Source: Rhodocyclaceae bacterium
Lineage (GTDB): Bacteria > Pseudomonadota > Gammaproteobacteria > Burkholderiales > Rhodocyclaceae
Assembly: GCA_030652245.1 (NCBI GenBank)
Contig: JAUSBB010000207.1
Location: 1 to 49,590, forward strand
DNA: 49,590 nucleotides
Direction of reading: 5' to 3'
Shown: positions 8,580 through 16,680 of the stretch, piece by piece
Numbering within the stretch: the stretch's first letter is position 1
Layout: each line of letters starts with the position of its first letter
Position numbers and translations under genes: made by a program
Notes under the pieces: generated by a model
Database searches by the model: none
Told to the model about the DNA's origin: nothing
Seen by the model: the letters and a program-made list of their open reading frames with translations, nothing else

Positions 8580-9325
8580 GCTTTCACCTCATTGAGATCC
8601 TTGACCCATTCGGTATGGGCTTCGCGTTCGAGGATGATCGCGCGAACACGGGTCAAGGCAACAGCGATCGAATACATCCAGAAGGCGAGTGCCATGAGCA
8701 GCATGCCCCACAGCATGGTCGTCGCCATGGACGGGGCCTTGGCGAGGTTGATGGTCGAACCCTGGTGCAGGGTATTCCACCATTTCACCGAGAAGTAGAT
8801 GATCGGAACATTGACCACGCCCACCAGCGCGAGAATTGCCCCGGCCTTGTCGGCGCGGCGCGCGTCATCAATCGCCGCCTGCAGCGCGATGAAGCCGATA
8901 TAGAGGAAGAACAGGATCAGCGCGGAGGTCAGCCGGGCATCCCATACCCACCAGGCGCCCCACATCGGCTTGCCCCAGAGCGCGCCCGTCCACAACGACA
9001 GGAAAGCCATCAGCGCGCCGGTCGGGGCAATCGCCTGCGCCATCATGCCGGAAAGTCGCGTATTGAGCGCCAGCCCCAACCCCGCCCAGGTCGCCATGAC
9101 GACGTAAAGGAACATCGACATCCACGCCGCCGGCACATGAATGAAGATGATGCGATAGCCCTCGCCCTGCTGGAAATCGGTGGGCGCGACAAAAAAGCTG
9201 ACCCACAGACCGATGACGCCGAACACGGCCGTCAGCGCCCAGAACCACGGGATCATTCTGCCCGCGAGCGGATAGAAGCTCTGCGGGCTGGCGTATTTGA
9301 ACCAGCTAATCAGACGATTACTCAA
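8576..9325 (-). CDS. ccmC: Haem exporter/handling protein CcmC
   Basis: 249 aa, six predicted membrane helices. Contains the tryptophan-rich WGAWWVWDARLTS domain and the two flanking histidines, in IFIHVPAAW (about residue 63) and WNTLHQGST (about 187), that act as haem ligands in this family. It loads haem onto CcmE. Overlaps ccmD by 4 nt and ccmB by 8 nt. Confidence 0.95.
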   Translation of the reverse strand: MSNRLISWFKYASPQSFYPLAGRMIPWFWALTAVFGVIGLWVSFFVAPTDFQQGEGYRIIFIHVPAAWMSMFLYVVMATWAGLGLALNTRLSGMMAQAIAPTGALMAFLSLWTGALWGKPMWGAWWVWDARLTSALILFFLYIGFIALQAAIDDARRADKAGAILALVGVVNVPIIYFSVKWWNTLHQGSTINLAKAPSMATTMLWGMLLMALAFWMYSIAVALTRVRAIILEREAHTEWVKDLNEVKA

Positions 9326-9983
9326 GGGAAATCCTCAAGGCTGCCGTGGTTGCCCACGGCGCAAAAAACACGGCCAGCGCCAATAGCGCGGCCAGCAACG
9401 ACAGATGGCCACCGGCACCCAGGCCGGAGATGTGAGATTCTACCGCGCCGGCGCCGAAGATCAGGGCGGGCACATACAGCGGCAGCACCAGCAGCGACAC
9501 CAGCACGCCACCACCACGCACCCCCAGGGTGAGCGCCGCGCCGATGGCTCCGATCAGGCTCAACAGCGGGGTGCCCAATAACAACGCCACCACCAGCACG
9601 CCCAGCGCGCCAACATCCAGATCGAACTGAATGCCCAGCACCGGCGCCAGCAGCACCAGCGGCAGGCCGGTAGTGATCCAGTGGGCGGCAATCTTGCCCG
9701 TGACCAGCAATCCCAGCGGGGTGGGGGAGAGCACCATCTGTTCCAGCGTGCCGTCGGCGTGGTCGGGGGCGAACAGTCGTGCCAGACCGAGCATGGTGGC
9801 CAGCAAGGCCGACACCCAGATCACCCCGGGTGCGATGGTGCGTAGCAAGGCGGATTCCGGCCCGATGCCGAGGGGAAACAGGCTCGCCACGATGATGAAG
9901 AAAAACAATGCGGTCAGCACCTCGCTCTTCCTGCGCATCGCCAGGAGCAGATCGCGGCGGATGATGGCCAGCACGGCGTTCAT
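9318..9983 (-). CDS. ccmB: Haem exporter permease CcmB
   Basis: 221 aa hydrophobic membrane protein with about six helices. It has the family features FFFIIVASLFPLGIGPE, LARLFAPDHADGTLEQM and GTPLLSLIGAIGAALTLGVRGGGVL. It partners with CcmA as the membrane subunit of an ABC complex needed to release haem-loaded CcmE. Overlaps ccmA by 4 nt. Confidence 0.94.
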   Translation of the reverse strand: MNAVLAIIRRDLLLAMRRKSEVLTALFFFIIVASLFPLGIGPESALLRTIAPGVIWVSALLATMLGLARLFAPDHADGTLEQMVLSPTPLGLLVTGKIAAHWITTGLPLVLLAPVLGIQFDLDVGALGVLVVALLLGTPLLSLIGAIGAALTLGVRGGGVLVSLLVLPLYVPALIFGAGAVESHISGLGAGGHLSLLAALLALAVFFAPWATTAALRISLE

Positions 9984-10585
9984 AGCGACAAAATCCGACC
10001 GTTCGGCAGCGGCATGCTCTGGTGGCTGGTCAGGATCGCCATGCCGCCCGCCGCCAGGTGGCTTTCGATCAATCCCGAGAGCATGTCGACGGCTTTCACA
10101 TCCAGAGCAGTGAAGGGTTCGTCAAGAATCCACAGCGTGGCTTTCCTGACGGCAAGACGCGCCAGCAACACGCGGCGTTTCTGCCCGGCGGAGAGAAAGC
10201 GCACCGCCAGATCTTCGCGTCCGCGGAGGCCAAAGCGCATCAGCGCCGAAAGAGCGTTTGCCTCATCGAGCGTCGTCCCGTCGAGTTGCGCGGCAAGCGT
10301 CAGGTTTTCGAGCGGAGTCAATTCTTCCTTCACGGCGCCATGGTGGCCAAGGAAGAGCATGGCGCGTCGATAGTCCTCGGCAAGCACGGTGACGGGCTCG
10401 CCCTGCCAGCGTACTTCACCTTCAGCGGGCGGTGACAGGGTGGCCAGAATGCGCAATAGACTGGTCTTGCCCGCGCCATTCTCGCCTTGCACATGCAGCC
10501 ACTCGCCCGGCCCGACCGCGAGATCGAGCCCGGCAAACAGGCGGCGTTCGCCGCGCACACAAGAAAGACCGGTGGCAGTCAGCAT
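9980..10585 (-). CDS. ccmA: Haem exporter ATP-binding protein CcmA
   Basis: 201 aa ABC ATPase. Walker A is GENGAGKTS, the signature LSAGQKRR and Walker B LWILDEPFTALD, with a final H-loop TSHQ. First gene of the ccm operon. The ATG is preceded by CGCCCCCC with no Shine-Dalgarno sequence. A CTTGACG-GA-CGTCAAG palindrome lies 36-51 bp upstream, suggesting its own regulated, possibly leaderless, promoter. Confidence 0.94.
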   Translation of the reverse strand: MLTATGLSCVRGERRLFAGLDLAVGPGEWLHVQGENGAGKTSLLRILATLSPPAEGEVRWQGEPVTVLAEDYRRAMLFLGHHGAVKEELTPLENLTLAAQLDGTTLDEANALSALMRFGLRGREDLAVRFLSAGQKRRVLLARLAVRKATLWILDEPFTALDVKAVDMLSGLIESHLAAGGMAILTSHQSMPLPNGRILSL

Positions 10586-10620
10586 GGGGGGCGAATTCTG
10601 CCCGATTACGGCAGTTTTGA

Positions 10621-10636
10621 CTTGACGGACGTCAAG
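10621..10636 (-). promoter_or_regulatory. FNR/CRP-type palindrome upstream of ccmA
   Basis: CTTGACG-GA-CGTCAAG contains TTGAC-N4-GTCAA, a variant of the FNR/ANR/DNR box TTGAT-N4-ATCAA. Its centre (10628.5) would put a class II start site near 10587, with CAGAAT at 10600-10595 as the -10 element, only a couple of bases from the ccmA ATG. The same TTGAC-N4-GTCAA form occurs before the octahaem gene at 14642. The regulator's identity is inferred. Confidence 0.5.
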
Positions 10637-10658
10637 CGAATATCAGGCGATGAATGAT

Positions 10659-11336
10659 TCAGGGCCGCACCGGCAGTCTCGATATGAAGTCGGCGACGGC
10701 CGCGATGTCGTCATCGGTATAGTTCTTGATGACGTCGGCCATCTCGGGATTGGCATTGCGTCGGTTGCCGTCCCGAATCTTCTGGCTCTCGCGGAACAGG
10801 TATTTGAAATGCTGACCTGAAACCTTGGGGTAGAACTTGTCACCGCTCCCCTGCCCGCTGAATCCATGGCAAACGGCGCAGTCTTTCTCATACAACAGCC
10901 GCCCGTGCTTCAGGTTCTCACCCGGCCCTTGCCCGTTGTTTGCCGGGACCGGCAGATCGTTCAGAAAAACGGCGATGTCGGCGATATCCTGGGATGTGAG
11001 CGCGTGTTGATCGGCAAACGGCAGCATTTTTGGGTTGTGCCGCCGCCCCGTCTGTACGTCGGTAATTTGCTTGATGATGACCGAAGCGTGTTGCCCGGCC
11101 AGCCTTGGGTAGCTGCCGTCGGCCCGGCCCAGGGCGCCGACACGGTGGCACCCCTGACAAATGACGAAAGCTGCCTCGCCACGGACAGCATCGCCCCGGG
11201 CGCGGACGGCCTCGATCCGCTCGGGATACAGCGCGTTCCAGCCCTGGTTCACGGCGCTGCCCCCGGGTAATGATGCGTCTGCGTGAGCAGCAGCCCAGGC
11301 GAGCAGCAATACCAGCGCCGGATAATTAATTTTCAC
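10659..11336 (-). CDS. Dihaem c-type cytochrome, c4/c553-like
   Basis: 225 aa, exported (signal peptide to about residue 20, ending AAAHADA). Two haem sites, CQGCH at residue 60 and CAVCH at 153, sit in two homologous cytochrome-c folds. Each has the GxYPRLAGQH or FYPKVSGQH block and a distal Met (KMLPF; NPEM). This is the cytochrome c4/c553 pattern, a periplasmic electron carrier. It lies 15 bp after the second c4-like gene, so both are probably cotranscribed, and it ends 73 bp before ccmA. About 30 extra residues separate the signal peptide from the first haem. Confidence 0.85.
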   Translation of the reverse strand: MKINYPALVLLLAWAAAHADASLPGGSAVNQGWNALYPERIEAVRARGDAVRGEAAFVICQGCHRVGALGRADGSYPRLAGQHASVIIKQITDVQTGRRHNPKMLPFADQHALTSQDIADIAVFLNDLPVPANNGQGPGENLKHGRLLYEKDCAVCHGFSGQGSGDKFYPKVSGQHFKYLFRESQKIRDGNRRNANPEMADVIKNYTDDDIAAVADFISRLPVRP

Positions 11337-11351
11337 CGTTCCATCTCCCGG

Positions 11352-11963
11352 TCATAACCCTGCAATGTATTCTGCCAGGGCCTTCATCTCGTCGGCGCTC
11401 AGGCGCTGGCCGACCGACACCATGAGCCGGTCGGCGGCGCGCCGTCCGCTTTTGTATTCAGCCAATTGCTGCAAAGTATAGGCCTGATGCTGCCCCGCCA
11501 GGCGCGGAAAGCGCGCGTTGCCCGAGCCGTTGGACTGATGACAGCCGGCGCAGGCGGGCACGCCGGTTTCCGTGTTGCCATCCTCGTAAATTTGCTTGCC
11601 GATTTCGGCCAATCGAGCGTTTCTGACCTTGCCCGGCAAGGGCTGTTGACTGCTGAAATAGGCTGCGAGAGGAAGAAAGTCCGCCTCTCCGATCGTGGCG
11701 ACGATTCCCGCCATGATGTCGTTGCGCCGCTGGCCAGAGGCGAAATACCTGAGTTGCTTGGCAAGATAATCCCGATCCAAGCCAGCGATCTTGGGATAAG
11801 CCGGGTCGGTGCTGTTGCCATCGGGCCCGTGGCAGGCTGCGCAAAGTGTGGCGGCAATCTGTTGTGCATCGGCCGCACGCACGCCAAACGGCAACAATAA
11901 AGACAGCACGAGCAGCGCCGACAATATCCAGCGTGACAGGTAGCCGAGGATGGATGAATGCAT
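11352..11963 (-). CDS. Dihaem cytochrome c4-like protein
   Basis: 203 aa with a clear signal peptide ending PFGVRAADA. Haem motifs CAACH (residue 41) and CAGCH (138), two copies of the (Y/F)PxxAG block, and distal Met candidates (DIMAGI; LMVSVGQ) make it a c4-type dihaem carrier. I start at the ATG at 11963. The ORF-track start at 12005 falls in the predicted -10 region of the FNR-dependent promoter and gives a poorer signal peptide. First gene of a short - strand unit with the cytochrome at 10659. Confidence 0.86.
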   Translation of the reverse strand: MHSSILGYLSRWILSALLVLSLLLPFGVRAADAQQIAATLCAACHGPDGNSTDPAYPKIAGLDRDYLAKQLRYFASGQRRNDIMAGIVATIGEADFLPLAAYFSSQQPLPGKVRNARLAEIGKQIYEDGNTETGVPACAGCHQSNGSGNARFPRLAGQHQAYTLQQLAEYKSGRRAADRLMVSVGQRLSADEMKALAEYIAGL

Positions 11964-12029
11964 TGCGGAGTTATGGAAGGGTGATTCACAACGAATGCGT
12001 ATCATCGCATCTGTTTGTGCAAAATCGGA

Positions 12030-12043
12030 TTGATTCTCATCAA
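12030..12043. promoter_or_regulatory. Perfect FNR/ANR box in a divergent cytochrome promoter
   Basis: TTGATTCTCATCAA matches TTGAT-N4-ATCAA exactly. It sits between the divergent c4-like gene (-, 11963) and the small cytochrome gene (+, 12151). At the class II distance a -10-like TAAAAA falls at 12066-12071 on + and GATGAT at 12006-12001 on -, so one site could drive both directions. Expected ligand is an FNR/ANR/DNR-family activator. Confidence 0.75.
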
Positions 12044-12150
12044 GTTATTTCGCGGCAAACCGGCGTAAAAAACCGACACTGGTTTCAAGCGAGCCGCTTT
12101 TCTGTGCGCGCGACGTTTCCCCAACCCTCTTTACATCCCGGAGAAAAGAC

Positions 12151-12495
12151 ATGATCAAACTTCCCCTGTGCCGTTCTTCGCTGGTTGCCCTAACCGCCGC
12201 TTCCAGTCTGTTACTGGCGTTTCCCGCCGCCGCCCAAGTCGATGAAGATGCCGCCAAGCTGCTTTTCAAGCAGAACGAATGCGGCAAGTGTCACAATCCC
12301 GAGAAGGCCAAAAAAGGCCCGTCCCTGAAGAAGATTGCCAAGGACAACAAGGGCGACGAGAAAAAGCTCATCCAGCACCTGACCGTCAGCAAGAAGGTCA
12401 AGCTGGATGACGGCACGGAAGAGGATCACAAGGTCGTCGAAACTAAGGATCCGAAGGCGCTCGGTAACCTGGCCAGGTGGATTCTGTCCCACTAA
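12151..12495 (+). CDS. Small monohaem class I c-type cytochrome
   Basis: 114 aa with a signal peptide ending PAAAQ and a single haem motif CGKCH at residue 44. The mature part is very lysine-rich, and no clear distal Met follows the haem motif, so the sixth ligand may be a His (for example in HLTV, DHKVV or LSH). The ATG follows GGAGAAAAGAC. About 70 bp downstream of the likely FNR-dependent start site and 72 bp before the nine-haem gene, so it probably belongs to the same transcript and may shuttle electrons from it. Confidence 0.82.
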   Translation: MIKLPLCRSSLVALTAASSLLLAFPAAAQVDEDAAKLLFKQNECGKCHNPEKAKKGPSLKKIAKDNKGDEKKLIQHLTVSKKVKLDDGTEEDHKVVETKDPKALGNLARWILSH

Positions 12496-12567
12496 ATGTT
12501 GGTTGGTTGATCGGTGACGAATCAGGGGGCTTGCCCCCTGGGTAGTGTTCTAAAGGGGAGCATCGCC

Positions 12568-14583
12568 ATGCAAGTGCTGCAAACAAGCTTTCGCTTTATC
12601 GTCGCCATCGTCTGCCTGCTGGGCCTGTTGGCAACCGGGCCCGCGCTGTCCGCGCCGGCGACCGGCGCAAGAACCCTCTCCGCGGACAAGCTGGAGAACA
12701 CGAATCCCGATTGCCTGAACTGCCACGGCGCGAACAAGGAGGCGATCACGCTGATTGGCAAGGAGGGCGACAAGCGCAAGTTGCTGCCTGTCGATCTGCG
12801 CAAGTTCAGCAAGGGTGTGCACAGCGACATGCTCTGCACCGACTGCCATAAGGAAATCACCGACAACCAGGCCAATCACAAAAAGAGTGCCACCGCCAAG
12901 AAGCCCGACTGCGCCGGGTGTCACGAGGCCATTTGGGAAGTCGTCAAGAAAGAAGGCCTGACCAAGGAGAAGACGCGTCTGGGGCAGGTCGTCCAGAGTG
13001 CCGAGGAATACCGACAATCCTTCCATGCCAAGCCGGAGAAGGAAAATCCAGAGCGGGTGAATGCCACCTGCGTCGAATGCCATAGCGCCCACGATTTCAA
13101 TGTGCCGCCCAAGGGCACGGCGCGCCGCACCGTTTGGCACAAGACCATCAACGAGACCTGCGGGAAATGCCACGAAGATCAGTTGGAGATTTATGCCGCC
13201 TCCGTTCACGGCGAGGAGGTGATCGACAAGGGCAACATCAAGGCGGCGGTCTGCATCGACTGCCATTCCGCCCATAGTGTCGCCAATACCTCTTCAAACA
13301 ATTTCAAGCTCGGCAATACCGGTTCATGCGCCAGTTGCCACAAGACGGAGGCGAAGAGTTACTCCGACACCTATCACGGCAAGGTAAACAAACTGGGTTA
13401 CACCTACACGGCCCGTTGCGTCGACTGCCACGACAGCCACGGCATCAAGCGGATCGACGACCCCAAATCCAAGGTGCATCCCGATAACCGGATGAAGACC
13501 TGCCAGAAGTGTCACGACGGCAAAAAAATGCCGAAGGCGACGGCGGGTTTCGCCAGTTTCGCACCCCACGCCAATGCGCACGATTTCGAGAAGTATCCCG
13601 AGATGTGGGTCACCACGAAGTTCATGATCGGCCTGCTGATTTTTGTCTTCGCCTTCTTCTGGTTGCATTCCGGCCTCTGGTATTTCCGCGAGTGGAAAGA
13701 GCGCAAAGAGCATAAAGCCGAGATGCATGTGCGTACTGAAGGTCTGCAGCTGGATGAGAGTAAGCATTTCCAGCGGTTCCCGATTGGCTGGCGTATTGGA
13801 CATCTGGCCTTTGCCCTGGCCACCATGACCCTGGTGCTGACGGGGACGACCGCAATGTTCGCCAACACCGACTGGGCGCCGGTTGTCGCCAAGGCGCTCG
13901 GCGGCCCACAGGTGCTTGGCATCGTGCACCGGGTTGCCGCTGCCGTGTTCATCAGCATCTTCTTCATTCATTTTGTCTATGTCATGCAGCGCCTGTTGCG
14001 CGACAAGGACTTCCGCTGGTTTGGCCCGGATTCGCTGGTGCCCAACTGGAAGGATCTGGATGATTGCATCGGCATGTTCAAGTGGTTCTTCGGCAGAGGC
14101 CCGCGGCCGCAGTTCGACCGCTGGACCTATTTCGAGAAATTCGACTACTGGGCGGTGTTCTGGGGTGTGTCGGTCATCGGCGGCAGTGGTTTGATGCTGG
14201 CTCTCCCGCACATTACCGCCACTTACCTGCCGGGCTGGGTGTTCAATGTGGCGACGGTGGTGCATGGCGAAGAGGCTTTCCTGGCTGCGGTGTTCCTCTT
14301 CACGGTGCATTTCTTCAACAATCACTTCCGCCCCGGCAAACTGCCGCCGCCGGATGTCGTGATGTTCACCGGCACGCAGTCCTTGGAAGAATTCCGGCAA
14401 GAGCACCCGGCGCAGTATCAGCGCCTGCTTGAATCCAGGAAACTGCAGGCCTTGCTGGTCGAGGCACCCTCCCGTCCGCTGCATGTGGGTTCGGTGGTGC
14501 TTGGCCTGGCGCTGCTTACCATCGGACTGACTCTTCTGGTGCTGGTGTTCAATGGCATTCTTGGCAAGATCGTCGGCGGGTAG
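12568..14583 (+). CDS. Nine-haem c / cytochrome b membrane oxidoreductase, CbcL-like
   Basis: 671 aa. After a signal peptide (ending ALSA) come nine CXXCH motifs at residues 49, 90, 115, 168, 198, 229, 254, 284 and 312. A cytochrome b domain follows, with about six membrane helices between 352 and 662. Histidines positioned to bind b haems include His412, His454, His468, His567 and His581. Nine c haems fused to a HydC/FdnI-type dihaem b domain is the layout of Geobacter CbcL, an inner-membrane quinol oxidase; that comparison is by architecture, not alignment. I start at ATG 12568, which has AGGGGAG upstream; the ORF-track start at 12514 would spoil the signal peptide. It precedes the octahaem reductase and is a plausible quinol-side electron donor. 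Confidence 0.82.
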   Translation: MQVLQTSFRFIVAIVCLLGLLATGPALSAPATGARTLSADKLENTNPDCLNCHGANKEAITLIGKEGDKRKLLPVDLRKFSKGVHSDMLCTDCHKEITDNQANHKKSATAKKPDCAGCHEAIWEVVKKEGLTKEKTRLGQVVQSAEEYRQSFHAKPEKENPERVNATCVECHSAHDFNVPPKGTARRTVWHKTINETCGKCHEDQLEIYAASVHGEEVIDKGNIKAAVCIDCHSAHSVANTSSNNFKLGNTGSCASCHKTEAKSYSDTYHGKVNKLGYTYTARCVDCHDSHGIKRIDDPKSKVHPDNRMKTCQKCHDGKKMPKATAGFASFAPHANAHDFEKYPEMWVTTKFMIGLLIFVFAFFWLHSGLWYFREWKERKEHKAEMHVRTEGLQLDESKHFQRFPIGWRIGHLAFALATMTLVLTGTTAMFANTDWAPVVAKALGGPQVLGIVHRVAAAVFISIFFIHFVYVMQRLLRDKDFRWFGPDSLVPNWKDLDDCIGMFKWFFGRGPRPQFDRWTYFEKFDYWAVFWGVSVIGGSGLMLALPHITATYLPGWVFNVATVVHGEEAFLAAVFLFTVHFFNNHFRPGKLPPPDVVMFTGTQSLEEFRQEHPAQYQRLLESRKLQALLVEAPSRPLHVGSVVLGLALLTIGLTLLVLVFNGILGKIVGG

Positions 14584-14604
14584 CGGCATATCTGGCGGGT
14601 AATC

Positions 14605-14637
14605 AAAAAAGGCCGCGCAACGCGCGGCCTTTTTCTT
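14605..14637 (+). terminator. Rho-independent terminator after the CbcL-like gene
   Basis: AAAAAA, GGCCGCGC (14611-14618), loop AAC, GCGCGGCC (14622-14629), then TTTTTCTTTTT. A perfect 8-bp GC stem with U tracts on both sides, so it could act in both directions. It separates the CbcL-like gene from the octahaem gene, which therefore needs its own promoter. Confidence 0.88.
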
Positions 14638-14641
14638 TTTC

Positions 14642-14655
14642 TTGACGCGCGTCAA
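14642..14655 (+). promoter_or_regulatory. FNR/CRP-type palindrome before the octahaem gene
   Basis: TTGACGCGCGTCAA, a perfect 14-bp palindrome of the form TTGAC-N4-GTCAA. Centre 14648.5; a class II start would be near 14690 with TAATCT (14678-14683) as a weak -10. This leaves a 5' leader of about 147 nt. It starts only about 5 bp after the preceding terminator's U tract. Confidence 0.55.
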
Positions 14656-14836
14656 AGAATTCCTTTGGCGCTATCACTAATCTCACAACACAATACCCTT
14701 GGTTACTTCAAGGTTTATCAGCGGTGAGTCGAAGAAGTAGCAAGCGATTAGATTGCGGCTGCAATGGTTGAGGGGTGTGCGTACTCATTGTGCGTCATCC
14801 TCGTGAAGCGGGATGTCCTGAAAACTGGAGGCGAAA

Positions 14837-16615
14837 ATGGGAACAAGCAGATTGAAGCGTGGCATCGTTGGTATCGTGGCGCTCTGTGCCGCGACACTGT
14901 TCGGCGCATCCGGCGCGCTAGCGCAGAAGAAGCCGGATCCGGCCTATGCCAAACAGCAGGATGTGACCCTCGGCCAAATGAAGGGAAACCTGGCAAAGTC
15001 GGCCGAATCCAAGATCAAGTACGTCGATGTCAACAACTGCTACAGCTGCCACAAGGACATCAAGGAATTCCATGTCAGCAGCAAGCACGCCAGCGTGAAT
15101 TGCGCTTATTGCCATACGGACTCCGACAAGCATCTGGCCAAGGATGGCAAGCCTGATGGCATTGTGGCTTCCATTGGCACCCGTACCGACCACGCCGCCT
15201 GCGGCACCTGTCACCAGGAGCAGATGAACTCTTTCGCGACGATGAACTACGATTCGCACGCGAAAGTCGAAAAAGCCCAGGCCCGTAGTGTTTCGCCGAT
15301 GTTCGACAAGCTGATGCAGCCCCACGGCTTCACCCGCGAGCACGCCGAGCCGCGTAGCCACGTCTTTATGACGCTGGATCACCTGATCGTCGATCGCGCC
15401 TACGGTGGCCGCTTCCAGCTCAAGGACTGGACCTACATCTCCGACGCCAAGAGCGCCGTGTCCGACATGTGGAAGGTGATGCTGGTCGACAAGGAACCTG
15501 GCAACGGCGACCAGAAGGCCTTCATGCCCCAAGTGGCGACCGCCGCCAACCCGGTCTGCATGAACTGCAAGTCCTTCGACAACATCCTGAAGTGGAAGTA
15601 CATGGGCGACCCGGACCCGAGGGCCAAGTGGAGCCGCGTGTCCAAGCCGGTCGAGTTCGCGCGCGACATCACCCATGCGCTGAACTGCTTCATGTGTCAT
15701 GACCCGCACTCGTCCGCTCCGCGCGTTGCTCGCGACGGTCTGATCCAGGCGGTGGTAGATCGCGGCGAAGGCACCTATCCGTACGACAAGGCCAAGAGCG
15801 AAAAGAACCCGATGAAGAAGGTCACCTTCCGCGACGGTTTCCGTGCCATCGGTCTGCTATCCAAGCCTGACTCCAACCTGATGTGCGCCCAGTGCCACGT
15901 CGAGTACAACTGCAACCCCGGCTTCGAGCCGAATGCAGGTCCGGATGGCAAGGACAAGCCGGTCACCATGGCCGACCAGCGCACCAACCTCTTCCAGTGG
16001 ACCAACGTCTTCGATTACAACAAAAAAATGGTCGAGAAGTTCGGCAACTTCAAGGACTTCCGTCACGCCATCACCGGTGCCGCGCTGTCGAAGATTCAGC
16101 ACCCGGAGACCGAGACCTTCTGGATGTCCAAGCATGAGCGCGAAGGCGTCGAGTGCAAGGACTGCCACATGGGCAAGGTCGAGAAGAACGGCAAGACCTT
16201 CACCAACCACCAGCAGCAGTCGCCGCGCAAGATGCTCAAGGAAACCTGCGTGAAGTGCCACGGTGAGATGACCGAAGAGCAGGCCAAGTACCAGATCGAT
16301 GCCGTCCAGTCGTATACCCGCGGCAAGATCGTCAAGGCCGAGTTCTGGCTGGCCCAGTTGATCGACACCTTCGTGCGTGCCTACGACGCCGGTGTGCCGC
16401 GCAACTCCGAGGCGGTCAAGACTGCGCAGAAGCACCATGACGACGCACAGACCCGTTGGGAATGGTGGACGGCCGAGAACTCCGTCGGCTTCCACAACCC
16501 GCAGGCCGCGCGCCAGTCGCTGACCGAGTCGGTGACTCATTCGCAGGCCGGCATCAAGGCGCTGAACGACGCCATTGCCGCGTTGAAGGCGCCTCCTGTA
16601 GCGGCGGCCAAGTAG
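14837..16615 (+). CDS. Octahaem cytochrome c nitrite reductase (ONR-type)
   Basis: 592 aa with a signal peptide ending SGALAQ. Eight haem motifs: CXXCH at residues 68, 89, 122, 284, 350, 440 and 471, and CMNCK at 241. A lysine-ligated fourth haem among eight is the layout of the octahaem nitrite reductase TvNiR. The NrfA-type catalytic elements are visible: CAQCHVEY (Tyr357) and KIQHPE (His422). VEYNCNPG places Cys359 two residues after the tyrosine, as in the Tyr-Cys crosslink reported for TvNiR. Expected reaction is six-electron reduction of nitrite (or hydroxylamine) to ammonium in the periplasm. GGAGGCGAAA precedes the ATG. Hydroxylamine oxidoreductase is unlikely because of the CXXCK site. 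Substrate is inferred. Confidence 0.88.
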   Translation: MGTSRLKRGIVGIVALCAATLFGASGALAQKKPDPAYAKQQDVTLGQMKGNLAKSAESKIKYVDVNNCYSCHKDIKEFHVSSKHASVNCAYCHTDSDKHLAKDGKPDGIVASIGTRTDHAACGTCHQEQMNSFATMNYDSHAKVEKAQARSVSPMFDKLMQPHGFTREHAEPRSHVFMTLDHLIVDRAYGGRFQLKDWTYISDAKSAVSDMWKVMLVDKEPGNGDQKAFMPQVATAANPVCMNCKSFDNILKWKYMGDPDPRAKWSRVSKPVEFARDITHALNCFMCHDPHSSAPRVARDGLIQAVVDRGEGTYPYDKAKSEKNPMKKVTFRDGFRAIGLLSKPDSNLMCAQCHVEYNCNPGFEPNAGPDGKDKPVTMADQRTNLFQWTNVFDYNKKMVEKFGNFKDFRHAITGAALSKIQHPETETFWMSKHEREGVECKDCHMGKVEKNGKTFTNHQQQSPRKMLKETCVKCHGEMTEEQAKYQIDAVQSYTRGKIVKAEFWLAQLIDTFVRAYDAGVPRNSEAVKTAQKHHDDAQTRWEWWTAENSVGFHNPQAARQSLTESVTHSQAGIKALNDAIAALKAPPVAAAK

Positions 16616-16636
16616 TCCTCTAGGTAGTAACATCAT

Positions 16637-16669
16637 CGGGGCGCGGAATTCCGCGCCCCGGTTTTTTTT
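16637..16669 (+). terminator. Strong terminator between the octahaem gene and ccmF2
   Basis: CGGGGCGCGG-AATT-CCGCGCCCCG is a perfect 24-bp palindrome (16637-16660), followed by GTTTTTTTTC. It should stop most transcription from the octahaem gene, giving much less of the downstream haem-lyase genes than of the reductase. Confidence 0.9.
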
Positions 16670-16680
16670 CGAGCCGAATC

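Noticed and set aside
14837-16615. Hydroxylamine oxidoreductase as an alternative for the octahaem protein
   Set aside because: One haem site is CXXCK and the catalytic residues match NrfA/ONR; HAO has CXXCH at all sites and a different crosslinking tyrosine context.
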